A stretch of 64,000 nt of DNA, taken from NCBI GenBank assembly GCA_004431415.1, contig QPMI01000054.1:62001-126000 (forward strand), written 5' to 3'. The notes beneath the pieces are model-generated. The model was not told the DNA's origin and ran no database searches. It worked only from the letters and a program-made list of their open reading frames with translations. The stretch is from Cyanophora paradoxa (lineage: Eukaryota; Glaucocystophyceae; Cyanophorales; Cyanophoraceae). This document shows positions 34,601 to 45,500 of this stretch, piece by piece. Position 1 is the first letter of the stretch. Each line of letters begins with the position of its first letter. A program made the translations under genes and the position numbers.

Positions 34601-37600
34601 GCTGGTGCTCGCGGCGTCAGCCACCAATGCGACACACGTGTCGCTGCAAGCAGCCTTCGCGGCCGGCCAGAACGTCACGGCGATCCAGTTTGACTGCGCG
34701 GGTTTCGGCGGCCCGTACCGGAGAAACGTGTCCGTGTCCGATCTCAACGCGGCCGGGTTCATGACACACATCGTCGTCGCCGCTTCGTATGGGGGCAACT
34801 ACACGCTGGCGTGCTCGGTGGCAGCTCTCAACGCGGCTGGGCTATGGAGCAGCCCAGGATCGACGCGCTTGGTGGTGGTCCCCGCGGGTGCGCAATCAAC
34901 CTGCAGACGGGTTGTCATCTTTTCAGAGGCTCTGACACGCGGCGCGGCTTGGGCTTTTTGCGTAGGCACTCCGTCGTCGCCAGTTTTTCTTGCGGCCTCA
35001 GCATCCAACGCAACGCTTGTGTACCTGCGGTTCACGTTCAGTTCGGGACAGAACGTCGGGAGATTGAGTGCAATCTGCTTAGGGTTTGGAGGGCCGTACG
35101 CTTCTGATGCGGATGTGTCGAACGAGGGCCCCGTGGAGCTCGAAACTGTGATTCGTCTTCGAGTGCTTCCGTTGTACTCCAGCAACTATACACTTTTATG
35201 TGCTTTGTCTGCTCACAGTGTAGCTGGGATGTACAGCCCCGCCGTGACTCGATCGCTGATCGTTCCAGCAGGTTCGCATTCCCTCTGCTTTATATCTTTG
35301 AAGAACTCTTTTCGTGAGCTCTCTGAGGCGCAATCGCAGCCCCGCCGGAGATTCCTGCATCAATCCTGCTTACCACGCTCAACGATAGCACCATAGCTGC
35401 GGACGTCGAGTTTGGCCGCGGGCAGAGCGTGCACCAAGTGGAATACAGCTGCGCCGCATTCGAAGGCTCGTACGCGGGGACCGACGCAGTGAGCGCCGCG
35501 GACGAGCTGATCGGTCGCGTCCGTTTGAGCTTAATTATATCCCCTATCTACAACGCGAGCCACACGCTGGGCTGCGCGTTTTGCGTTCGGTCAACAACGG
35601 GCCTCGTCTCTTCGCCCGCGCAAGTGTCGATCGCAATCCCAGCAGGTGCGATCAGATTCTCGCAAAAGATGGCGCCCGACGCTCGTCGCTGATGCGCGAC
35701 GTCGACAGCGACGCCGTCGACACCTTTTTGTGCAGCGCTTGCTGCGAGCAACGCAACGGAAGTCTCGCTCGAAGTTCGTTTCGCACCCGGGCAGAGCGTC
35801 ATCCGTGCCGACGCGCGGTGCACGGCTGCGGGCCAGGGAGGCCCGTTCACGGCCAGCATGCCCGTTCTCGATCCGGCTTCGGGCAGTATCCGCGGAATCG
35901 TGCAGGTCGCGCTGTCGGAGACAGGGAGCTACAGCATCTCCTGTCAAGTATCTGTCCGCTCATCTGCCGGAAAGGCATCCAGTTGGTCAGATACCTCAGC
36001 GACAACTGTTCCAGGCAAGTCAAAGTTTCAGTTGTCACACGCCGCCACCAGATCCAGCTCATCGCATTGAATTAATTATGTACACCGCAGGTATATTCTC
36101 GATGAAAAGGGCGGAACTGAACGCGATGCCTCTTTCGGTGGGGGAATCGGTACCGGTGTCATCTGTGGTGGCCTTCAGAAGCCGCTCCGGGCGCTCGATG
36201 ATTGCTCTCTTCAGAGTCGGCTTTTCAACTTTGTCAACGTCGGACAAAACAATCCTTATATTCGACCAAGGTTTGGAGAAGAAGAATTCAATTGCAAGAG
36301 ATAGACTTTCATGAGCTCGCGCGACATTTACTCAAGTCTCTGTCTTCGAACACGCTTTCGCTGCAGGGCTCCGCGAGTGGACAGAAGCTGCAGTGAATAC
36401 TCCGACGATCGGAGTGGGCGTGCAGTGCGCTTGGGACTTTTCCGAAGCCATTTTCTGCACAGGCACGATTGCTGACCACAGAATTGGTGCTACCTTCTGG
36501 CTCGCATTGTTGAATTCGCTCGCAGGCGGGTATGCCCGGGACGGGACAAGCCTCAAAACAGACGCATGGGCTGTCTCCTCGGCTGTCGACTCGCGGACGA
36601 ATCTTCCCGATATGCCAGTCGCTCGAGCACACCATTGCATAACCGTTTTCAATCAGACCTTATGGGTGAGTTTGGCCACTCCGGCATCCAGCTCATGACC
36701 GCACCCACGACACTCACTTAAGCTTGCTTTTTATAAATTACGTTGCATGGAAAGATCGCGGGCGGATTGGGAGCAAGCGCAGTTGCGGCTGCAGGGGAGG
36801 CAGAAGCCAGAAATGACCTAATGAGGTCGGTGATTGCTTAATTCACATCATGGCATCGTAATTCAAACAAACCGTGATCACGAATGATCTGTGATGGCGC
36901 GATCAGGTATTCAATCTCCGAACGTCTTTGGAGCACAGAGATCGCACATAGTAACATCGAGATGCCTCCGCGCGCTTGGCCGTCGTGTGAGCGTGTGGGT
37001 GCGACTTGTGCTTCAGGAGCTCGAGCGCAGCCTGCGCGCTCCTCCTTTCGTTTCCGATCGGAGCGTGAGCTTTGCTCAGGATCCCGGTGGTTCATTGCGG
37101 GCGCACCAGAGGCCGAAGGGTCGACGAAGACAATGGTTTTACAGTGCATTGCTTTCTTTCGCCGCTTGGCCTCGGCCGGCTCGGCGCTCGCACTTCCGTG
37201 CGGTGATCTTTTTTCGCGTTCCGCAGCGAGGTGGATCTCAGCGAGAGCGCGGCGAAGCCCAGGGCGTTTCGCCTCGTCGGCACGGTCCCCTCCATCTCAT
37301 CGGGCGCGTTCCGCCTCGGCGCGTGCCACGGCTTCCTGTTCGCCGCCTTCGCCGATTCGACACTGCTGTTTCTGGATCCGCGGGGTGCGCCGCGCTGCGC
37401 GCGCGGGCGCCGGAAGTCCTCCGACGCCCCAGGCCCTGGCGCGGCACGCTTCGAATTCCAGATGCGTCGGTGAAGTTTGCCGGCCACCTCGGCGTCCGGC
37501 TCACCTCTCCCCTCCTCGCCTCCGACTGCTCAACCTGCACTTCGTGCGCGCCGAATTCGCGGGCGACATGCGCGAAGCGCTGCTCCCGCGGGCTCTAGAC

Positions 37601-40600
37601 CTCACATCTCTGACTGCGCTCCGCACCAGAGTCCTCTTTGGCGCGCCGAACGACAGCTCCCCCGCTTCGAATTCGCGCCTCTTTTCTCTCACGGGTGCGC
37701 ATGCCTGGATACCGTGCTTCGGCAGCCCGTCAGACAGGGAACAATGTGCGCAGGAACTGTGCCGCTCGCTGCGGCCAGCTGCACGCACCCGTCGGAAGGG
37801 GAGCTGCCGGCGGTTCCCTACTCGCTCGTGTTCGCGGGCGCCCCCTCCGACTCGCCTCCGTCGCCGTCGCCGTCGCCGCCGCTTCCGTCGTGGCCGGAGG
37901 GCGCCGCACCGCCGACGCCGACTCCAACGCCCTCGGGTCCCCCCTCGCCCAGCCCCCGGTCGCAAGGGCCCCCCGCGACCCCCGACGAGACCTCGTCGAG
38001 GGCGGTCGCCGTGGCGTTCTGGCTCTCCGTCCGGGCGACGCCGGAGGAGTGCGCCTCCTACCTGCAGCGCCACGACGCTGCCTCCGCCTCCCAGGGCCTC
38101 GCGCGGCTCGTCTCAGCCGCGGCCCGCCTCGACATCGGCGTCGTGCGTGCACCCCGCCCGCATTCGAGCTCGACGGCGCCTCCGCCGGCGGCCGGCGCGA
38201 GAGCCGCTGACTCGGGCGCAGGGCGCGCCGCGGGTGCGCGTGGCGGAGGTGCGGTGCGGGTCGATCCTGTTCCGCGTCGAGGTGCTCAAGGCGGCGGCGG
38301 CGGCGGCGGGGGCGGGGGCGGCGGCGGGGGCGGCCGCCGCCCCCGACGTCTTCATCTTGGAGGCGATCGCGAACCTGACGCGCTGGGGCGGGCTCCTGCT
38401 GCCCGGCCTCGAGGGCCGGCCCGTCTCCGCCATGTTCAACGCCACCTTCGCCCCCGACGTCCCCGCCTCCGGCGCCGACGCCGCCGCCCTCGCGCGCGGC
38501 GAGGCGATCACCATGATCGCCCCGGCCCCCGCCCCGGCGCCCTCGCCTCTGCCCGCCGAGAACAGCGGCGCCTCCGGGACGGCCGCATCAAGCGGAAGCA
38601 GCGGGGGCGGCTCTCCAGTGAGCTTGGCGGCAGGCGCGGCGGCGGCGGGCCTCGTGGTGGCGGCCGCTCTGATTGCTGGTCTGTACGTCCTAAAGCGGAG
38701 GCGGCGGCGCGCGTACAGCGCCGGCACCGACGGCGGCCTCGCACCGCCCTTCGCCCCTGGGCTGCCGGTGCGTCTCCGCACACCCGGGGCGGCTCCACCC
38801 GGGGATCGTTTACACGTAACGATGGCGCAGTACACGACGTCGTTGGCCGACTTCGGCGGTGGGCTGGGGCCGGCGCCGCTCCTCCAGACGACGAGCGCGT
38901 TCGACCCGCTCACCAACGGGACGTTACCATCGTCCGTCTGGGTGCGCGGTCCCAGGCCAGCTAGGGCAGTCGAAGAATGCTGTGGCGCACGCGCGCCGAC
39001 GGGTCGTCGTGGCAGATTGATTTCCCTGCGCTGAGCGGAGAGGCCCTCGACCTGCTCCGCCTCGTCGCGCCCGGCTCCACTTCGACGGACCCTCGGAGCT
39101 CCAAGGGCGCCGCCGGCGACGTCGCGCGCAGCCTGACCCTCACCCAGCGCGCTGCCATTTCGCCCCCGAAGCCCATCCCGCCGGAGCTGCTGAGCCGCAT
39201 CCTCGAGCCGCTCGGGTTGCTCGGCGAGGGCGCCTTCGGCCGCGGTCCGTCTTCTGAGTTTGTATATATATGCATGCTTTTGAGCTTCACGAAATCATTG
39301 CGGCCCACAAACGGCGCAGTGTACGCGGTGGAGGTTCCGCAGTCGGCGGCGACGTGGCTCCCGGCGGCTAATCCGAAGCCTGACGAGACCTCGCGCCCGG
39401 GGGAGGGCCCTGCGGAGGCGCGCGAGGGCCGCCGCACGATCAGGCGGGCGATCAAGGAGGTCTCTCTCGGCGACCGGGACGTCGCGGCCCGCGAGATCCA
39501 CGGCGCCCGCCTCCAGATGGTCAGCTCTCTGCCTGAAGCGAACAGGGCATACATTCAATTCTGTATGCTAACGGGTCTCTCGCCGCTTCGCCTTGCGCCC
39601 CTCGCCGGCGCTGCAGCTGTGTGACCACCCGAACGTGCTCCGCTGTGAGGCCTTGTTTGCCAGCCGCTTCAAGCTTTATATAGGTGCACGTGCTTTATAT
39701 TCGACGATTATCCCCGCTTATCCTTTGCGCGTGCCTGACCGCGGACGGCTTTGTGCATCCATCCGGTTCGGCAGTGCTGCCCCTGGCCGAGACGTCGTTG
39801 AGCGCCCTCCTCGCGAGCCGCGGCGTGCTTCCCGCCGACCTCATCACCTCATTCGCCTTCCAGATCGCGTGCGGTGCGACTGCCGTGCAGCCGCGGCTGT
39901 TCAGAGCGACTGCAGCCGCTGCTCATTTTGGGCGAATTCGAATCCGGTAGGAATGTCCTACCTGCACCACGAGCTGGCGCGGCCCGTCGCACATCGCGAC
40001 CTGGTGCGATCTATCCAACACATGCCGTGATCATGACTCGTCTTGGCCGGGCCTTTTATAATCTAACTATTAATTGTAATTTTTCTTGGTGTTGTAGAAG
40101 CCGCAGAACATCCTCATCTTCAGCGGGGTGCGGGCTGCGCGCGCGAGCTCGAGGTACGTTTGGAATTGGCGTCGGCCGCTGACAATGTTCCTCGCCCTCT
40201 CAGGAGGACGGCTCGCCTCCCGTGCTCCGCGTTTGCGACTTCGGTCCGCGGCGCCTGGCGACGCCTCCGCCACTTTCGACCGATCGCGAGTCGCCGCAGG
40301 CATCTCGCGCCACGTCGAGACGGCGAAGTCGCTGCGCGGCACCCTGTGCGCGAGCGTGCTGGCTCGCAGCTTTCGTCGTCGACGGCTCAGTCCCCCCGCC
40401 GCAGGGTCTACCTCCCGCCCGAGATCTACACCGCCGAGAACCATCCCGTCAAGGCCGACGTGCGCTGGCCACGCCGGGGAGCCAGGGGCAGCGCAGCAGT
40501 CCGCTGATGCGCGGGGCGCCAGGTGTGGGCCTTCGGCATCATCCTGATGGAGATGGCGACGGGGGCCAAGCCCTACGGGGGCACCATGATCGGGCCCGAG

Positions 40601-41091
40601 CAGCTCGCCAAGGGGCAGCCCTACTCCCGCGCCGCCTTCGCCGTCGTCCCCGACCCGCTGCGCCCGCTCGCGCGCGCCTGCCTCGACAAGAAGCCCCTCC
40701 ATCGCCCCTCCTTCCTGTGCGGCCCCCGCGCCCGAGCTCTGCCTGCGCGCCCCCGCGACGGCCCCCGCTCTGACCCCCGTTGCCGCAGCGAGATCCGGCA
40801 GGCGCTGGCGCGCACCCTCCCCCGGCCACGCCCCGCGGCCGCCTCCCCTCCGGCTCCGTGCGGCCTTTCGACGGAGGCGGCGCGGCGTGCGCGCCCGAGC
40901 CGCGGCCGGCGCCGGCGCCGGCGGCCGTCGAAGTGGAAGTGGTGCTCGATGCGGAGGCCGCGGCGCCGAGTTCAGCGCCGGCGCCCACCTCTCCGCCGAC
41001 GCCCGTGGGCCAGCCGCATGCGCAGGAGCCGCCCGGCGGAGTCCCCCCGATCGCGACGGACGTCCGCTCTGTCGTCGTGCGGGTCGAATGA
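25692..41091 (+). CDS. Giant receptor-like protein kinase: kelch-like + Fn3-like array + TM + kinase
   Basis: Exon 1 (25692-25887) holds a hydrophobic stretch ASACCVCVLFVINIIAAP that could be a signal sequence or anchor. It splices at 25964 into kelch-like propeller exons such as FIHSGRTYFMSVGG and LYLYGGQGGEEDGW. About twelve fibronectin-III-like exons follow (about 30734-36020), then a second propeller-like region (ICGGLQKPLRALDDC, VDLSESAAKPRAFRLVG). Next come a Pro-rich stalk, a possible SEA-like segment (38010-38500), a transmembrane helix and an intracellular kinase with all catalytic motifs, ending at 41091. By analogy an extracellular ligand would drive phosphorylation inside. Caution: two adjacent genes, one ending after the Fn3 array, cannot be excluded. 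The 26-36 kb part is less GC-rich than the kinase part. Exact exon joins in the propellers are uncertain. Confidence 0.62.
25964..29380 (+). other. Kelch-like propeller region of the receptor gene
   Basis: Dispersed exons share a kelch-like pattern of paired glycines, aromatic residues and a repeated C-A-[FW]-D motif (TKCAFDSRSGG, VRCAWDGADNIYC). Others read NGSVWYATGYSYVSGW, YDIATFKWTHAIEHAS, SKLYLYGGQGG and YRLVGNYISGCSECAAGAC. The last resembles FRLVGTVPSISSGAFRLGAC near 37265, so the two propeller-like regions are related. Introns here are longer and less GC-rich than elsewhere. Confidence 0.55.
27031..27111 (+). repeat. G-run cluster in an intron of the receptor gene
   Basis: Two long G runs (about 18 each) flank further short runs including GGGGGGGCGGGG and TTAGGG-like pieces, all on the sense strand. 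The stretch has strong G-quadruplex potential within an intron. It may also be a site of sequencing or length error. Confidence 0.7.
31620..34887 (+). repeat. Tandem ~985-bp units, each two Fn3-like exons (A and B)
   Basis: Type A exons start at 31620, about 32607, 33592 and 34585; type B exons start at 32068, about 33053 and 34040. Each exon is 303 bp (101 codons), bounded by phase-1 introns. Both types read x-PSAP at the start, QNVTxI then C-x-G in the middle, and NYTL-x-C-x-x-A near the end, giving two conserved cysteines and several N-glycosylation sequons. Units repeat every 985-993 bp with only scattered differences, introns included. The fourth A exon is followed by a diverged exon (34966-35271). 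Confidence 0.85.
36090..37475 (+). other. Second propeller-like region of the receptor gene
   Basis: Peptides include SFGGGIGTGVICGG, TIGVGVQCAWDFSEAIFC (same C-A-W-D motif as the first region), DMPVARAHHCITVFNQTLW and SESAAKPRAFRLVGTVPS with GACHGFLFAAFADSTLLFL. Family assignment rests on resemblance to the first propeller region and not on complete kelch motifs. Confidence 0.45.
38620..38710 (+). other. Transmembrane helix of the receptor gene
   Basis: An uninterrupted hydrophobic stretch, AAAAGLVVAAALIAGLYVL, is followed at once by a stop-transfer cluster KRRRRR. This orients the upstream propeller and Fn3-like part outside and the kinase inside. Confidence 0.8.
39180..40800 (+). other. 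Protein kinase domain, all catalytic motifs present
   Basis: Spliced reading gives the glycine loop LGEGAFGRVYAV (intron between R and V), the catalytic lysine in RAIKEVSL, the alpha-C glutamate in AREIHGARLQ, LCDHPNVLRCEALF, the catalytic loop AHRDL joined by an intron to KPQNILIF, the metal-binding VCDFG, the APE-like YLPPEIY, and VWAFGIILMEMATGAKPYGG. The kinase is therefore expected to be active. A Pro/Ala-rich tail follows to the stop at 41091. Whether it is Ser/Thr- or dual-specific cannot be told. Confidence 0.8.
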
Positions 41092-42455
41092 CGGCAGCGG
41101 CTGCCTCGATCGCACGCTCCGGGGAACCTTCGCTCGCCCCATGATCAGCGTCTCGTCCGGCCTTTCGACAGCCGGGTCTGGAACTCTGCTAAGTCGCCAA
41201 AAAAACAATTTGCTCGGATAGGTCCGGCCAGGCAGGGAGGGGGTTGCCCCCCTCTGCTAAGTCGCCTTTTTGTTAGCGAGTGCAGCTCAATTTCGTTAAA
41301 TATAAGAGTAACTTAGTAAGGTTAGATATATGGGTAACTTAGTAAGGTTATATTGCAGAAGAACTGCTGGATGTTCAGCTGGATGTTCGCTTAGGGGCCG
41401 TTAGGGCTTTGTGCACGACTCCGGATCCCCCGAACGTTCGCGTGACGATTCAATAATTGCAATTGCAATTTCACTTCATCGATCAAAGCTCTCATGGCGC
41501 AGATAGTCACTGAGTGATCGTGATGAATTCAAACGCAGTCTTTATCTTTCATCTTGTTTGAAAACTTCTGTTTAATATATTAGTGTATACATAGGCTAAA
41601 ACTAGGTTAATTACTAGTTGTGCCAGCCTGGCAGCCTGTTGTCGTAGGCTTTTCCATGTTTTTTAATTTCTAGTCGTGTCTGCCTGCGAGTTCCGATGCT
41701 TCTAGTGTGCTGGCGCGGTGCTGGGGGCAGGGCGGGGGTAGTAAGCCTGGTTCAGCCTGATATACGCCTCATTTAAGCCTGACGTTCAAGCCTGATTAAT
41801 ATTGAAGCCTTTTTTTTTTTGGTGAATTACCGGCCACAGTCTCTAGACACCAGCACTGCGAAGCCTGACTCGAGCCTGATTCAAGCATCATGTAGCCTGT
41901 TTCAAGCCTATTTCAAATCAGGCTCAGTCATCCAAAATAAGACTGAGCGCTAGCCTCTGTTTTGCCCAGCCTGTCTCCGCCTGATTTATAATTAATCCTG
42001 ATTTGAATCAGGCTGAAACAGGCTCCGGCAACCCCCCTTTTACTAGTGTTGACGTCGATGCTAGGAGCCGCCTCGAGCTCATGATCATGATCACCAAACA
42101 GCGTTCTGCAGCCTCGCGGTGCGCTTGTGGGTTCGCTATAGCTACCGTTGTGCAGCTGGCCGTGTGGATGGGCCGGGCCTTCAGCTTCTAGATCTTGCGC
42201 CCCCGCGGCCGGCTGATCGGAGTTACGGCGGAGCCGGTCGCGGCCAGGGCAAGCAGCCTGAAGCAGGCAAGGCCTATAGGCTGTAGCTAGGAGCCGCCGC
42301 CGGCCGCGGCATACGTGTACAAGAGACCTTCCAGCGCGGGGTATAGCAAAAAGACTAATTTGCCAACGGAAAAAAGGCTGCCTTGCGAACTTGCCGACTT
42401 GCGTAGCAAGGGGGGGGGGGGGGGGGGGGGGGGGGAGGGGGGGTGGAAGCATTCG

Positions 42456-42486
<31 letters not shown>

Positions 42487-42533
42487 TTTGCAATAAATGA
42501 CTTCAACACTGACAGATCTAGACACGCGAGATA
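41092..42533. other. Non-coding A+T-richer region with AAGCCTGA repeats
   Basis: No exon evidence. Two adjacent GTAACTTAGTAAGGTTA copies lie at about 41308-41351. From 41745 to 42020 the word AAGCCTGA or a close variant recurs many times in direct and inverted form, and a poly-T run before GGTGAATTAC (41811-41830) echoes one at about 21752. It ends in a poly-G/poly-C hairpin next to the hydrolase stop. Confidence 0.65.
42410..42486. repeat. Poly-G / poly-C inverted repeat (hairpin)
   Basis: A run of 26 G (42410-42435) plus further G-rich bases is followed, after a short spacer with AAGCATTCGA, by 30 C (42457-42486). The outer flanks GCAA and TTTGC also pair. It could fold into a very stable hairpin or, on either strand, a quadruplex/i-motif. 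It lies 48 bp beyond the stop of the minus-strand hydrolase, so it falls in its 3' flank. Confidence 0.85.
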
Positions 42534-45500
42534 TCAGGCAGGCTCGAAGCGGGGCGACCCCGCGATCGGCTCGTACGCGTAGCTCGCCCTCCCCCTCGGC
42601 CCCGCTCCCTCCCGCCGCCGCCTCGCCCACGCCGCCGCCCTGCGGGCGAAGCCCGGCGAATCATGGTCAGTGATCATGAGGGGGTGGAGGATGGAGCAAG
42701 GGGGATCCCGGAGGGCGGACCGGGGTACGACGACGGCGAGGGCGGCCCCCAGGGCGCAGGAGCCGGCGAGGGCGAGCCAGCGCCCCGCCCACGCCCGGGG
42801 CCGGGGCCGGCCCCGCCCCGGCCCGCCCGGGCCCGGCCGCGCGAAGGAGGACTCGGGGGAGAGGCCCCAGTCCCAGCCCCAGTACCCCGCCGCCAGGACG
42901 CCCCCCGAACCCGCCCAGCCGTACCGCGGGCCCACCACCATGAAATCCGGCACCCGCTCGCCGCTGCGTGGGTACCGGAATTAAAAGATGAACTGGGCGG
43001 GAGGGCGGGGCGGGGGGGGAGGGGGGGTATGCGTGTGCCTGGAGATGGGCAGGAGGCCGGCGGCCTTCCTCAGGCCCGCGGCGTCTGTACCCGCCAGCAC
43101 GGCCGCCAGGCTGCGGATGGGGTACACGTCAGGGGGCCAGGGACGAAGCAGGGGAGGTTACGAGGAGCACCGAGGCGGGCCGGGGGCCCCCGGGGGGCGC
43201 CACGGGGCCAGGAAGGCGATTCCGGTGCCGGGCTCGGAGAAGCACTGCGCCGCGCCCGGCCCGGGCCGTCAGGTGCGGTCGGAAGTGCAGGGAAGAGCCG
43301 GGGGCGGCTCGCGCGCCTCGGCCTCGACGCAGATGGCGTCGCGGGCGCCGCCCTCGCCCCCGCCCTTCCGGAAGGAGACGGGGACCCGCCACTCCGCCTG
43401 CGCAGAGGGCGCCCCCTCAAAACAAGCGGCTCTGAGGTGGGAAACTGGGATCAGGGGCGCGCCATGAGGCGGGCGGTCCAGGCGTTCTCGTTGGGCCCCC
43501 CGAGGAGCACCAGGCCGGCCCCCGCGCCCCCCTCCCCCTCCGCGTCCAGCTCAGCGTCCCTGCCGCAAAGCGTCAGCCTCGGACGGGGCGGGGCGGGGTG
43601 GGGAGGAGAGGGGCGGGCAGGAGGACGGGGAGGGCGGCGCGGCCGGCGGCGGCGGCGCGGGAGGCGAGGGCGGCGGCGAGGGGCAGGGCGGCGGGGGCGC
43701 CCGCGCCGGCCACGAGCAGCGCCGGGCCCTCCAGGACCTGCCCCCGCCGGACCCTCTCACGCCGAATCGGCTGCGAGCGTGTCAGGCCCGGGTCCGGACC
43801 TGGCGGAGGGGACCGCTCGTCTCGGGCGACCGTTCGTCCGCCGGCCAGCGCCCCGGCTGGCCCTCGACCCGCCAGTTACCCCCCTTGCCGTCCCGCACGA
43901 GCTCCAGGGTGGCTCCCGGGGGTACGGGGATGGGCGGTCCCCCGTCCAGCGAGATCGAGGCGGGGGCCTCCTGGGGGGTACGCGGGGCAATCCGCAGCCG
44001 GCGGGCGTTCCGAGTGGCGAGCGACCAGCGGGGCCCGTCCCTGGACCGGTACCCGGATCGTCAAACGGGGGAACAAGTGGTGCAGGGGTATAGGAGCCGA
44101 GCGCACCGCGTGACGTCGACGGAGGCAAGGCGGGCGGGTACGATGAGCTGAAGGATCCGCAGGCCACCCTGGAGGGGTACGAGGCATTCGTTACCTATTT
44201 GACAAATTGATGAAGGAATGTAATGGCGCACCCGGCCGCCGGAGGTGGAGGGGTTCAGGGTGAGGACCCGGAAGGAGGGGGGTAGAGGTGGAGGGCGCGC
44301 TGGGGGCGCGAGAAGCGAGTCGAAGAAGGCCCCGATCTCGTCGTCTGGGGGATACGTGGATGGGGACGATCGGGAAAAAGGGAAGGGGGAGCGGACCGTC
44401 GAGAACTCCGTCGAACCAGTGCCCCTTCCTGCGCCGATGGGTCGTACCCCCGAGAAACGAGTAGAAAATCAGAGCGCATGCGTACCCCGGGATCTCGTGG
44501 TACCGAACGTCGGCCCCGGCCTCTACGCGGAGGTACTGAGCTTCAGCGGCCGCGGGGCTGGGAAGGGGGTACGCCGCACCGCGGGCCATGCGCGTCATGC
44601 GGCGGAGGTGCCAGGGGTGCACGTTGCTGCGCGGCAGGTGGGCGGGGGGTGGGGGGGTACAGAGGCGGGCGGGGGGGGGGGGCGGGACGCACTCGTCATC
44701 GCCGCCGGCACGGGCGAAGATTGGCATACCCGCGAGGTGGGGCGCCTGCGGGAGACTTGAGACGGGGGTACAGTCCAAAATGCTCTTAAGGGGGTACCAG
44801 GAGGTCTACGTCGTAGTCAGCAGCCGCGGCGTCGAGCAACGAACTGCAGAAAGAGGCTCAGCGGGCTAGAGGATGATGAGGGGGTACCGGATTAGTGGTG
44901 GGTACCGGAGCTGCGGGTCGACGTACGCGTCGCCGGCGCGGAGCACGGGGGGTATGTAGTTCGACATTTTGATCCAGGCCTGCGCGGGGCGAGGTGATCT
45001 AAATTAAATCTCAGAGTCGAATCGAAAGCAGGGGCCCGGGGAGGGCGGACGGCGGCGGGGGCGGCGCCGAGGGCGAGGTCGGGGTAGTGGGTGGCGAGCT
45101 CCCAGCAGCCGTGGCCCCCCATCGAGTGCCTGCGCGTCGGACCCCTCTTAGAGAGAGGAAGCGACCTGGGTTCGAGGAGGCGCGCCCGGCGAAGAGGACG
45201 CGGGAGGGGTCGGGCCGGAACTCCGCCGCCCGCCCGCGGGGCGCCCCCGGGGCCCGCCCCGCCAGCGCCGCCAGTGCCCGCAGCGCATCCTGCCGCCCGC
45301 GGCCGTCGGCGCCGGATCAAATGTTCGCGGGGGATGGCGGGCCTGCATGCCGGGGCCCTCCCAGTCGTAGCCGTAGCGGGCGCGGTTCGTGGGGGCCAGG
45401 AGCCACGCCCCCGCACGCGCTCGGTAGCACCTGCCGCCAAGCGTCAGCCAGTCTGGACATGGAATGCGGCCTGGAAAGGTCCTAGATGTATGTTCCAGGC

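Noticed and set aside
36884-39034. 716-codon uninterrupted + strand frame
   Set aside because: Only the last third (TM region) matches conserved content; the first part passes through segments where other frames carry the propeller-like motifs. High GC removes stops by chance.
41308-41351. Telomere-like or satellite array at the duplicated AACTTAGTAAGGTTA
   Set aside because: Only two copies are present, with no further tandem units; too little to call an array.
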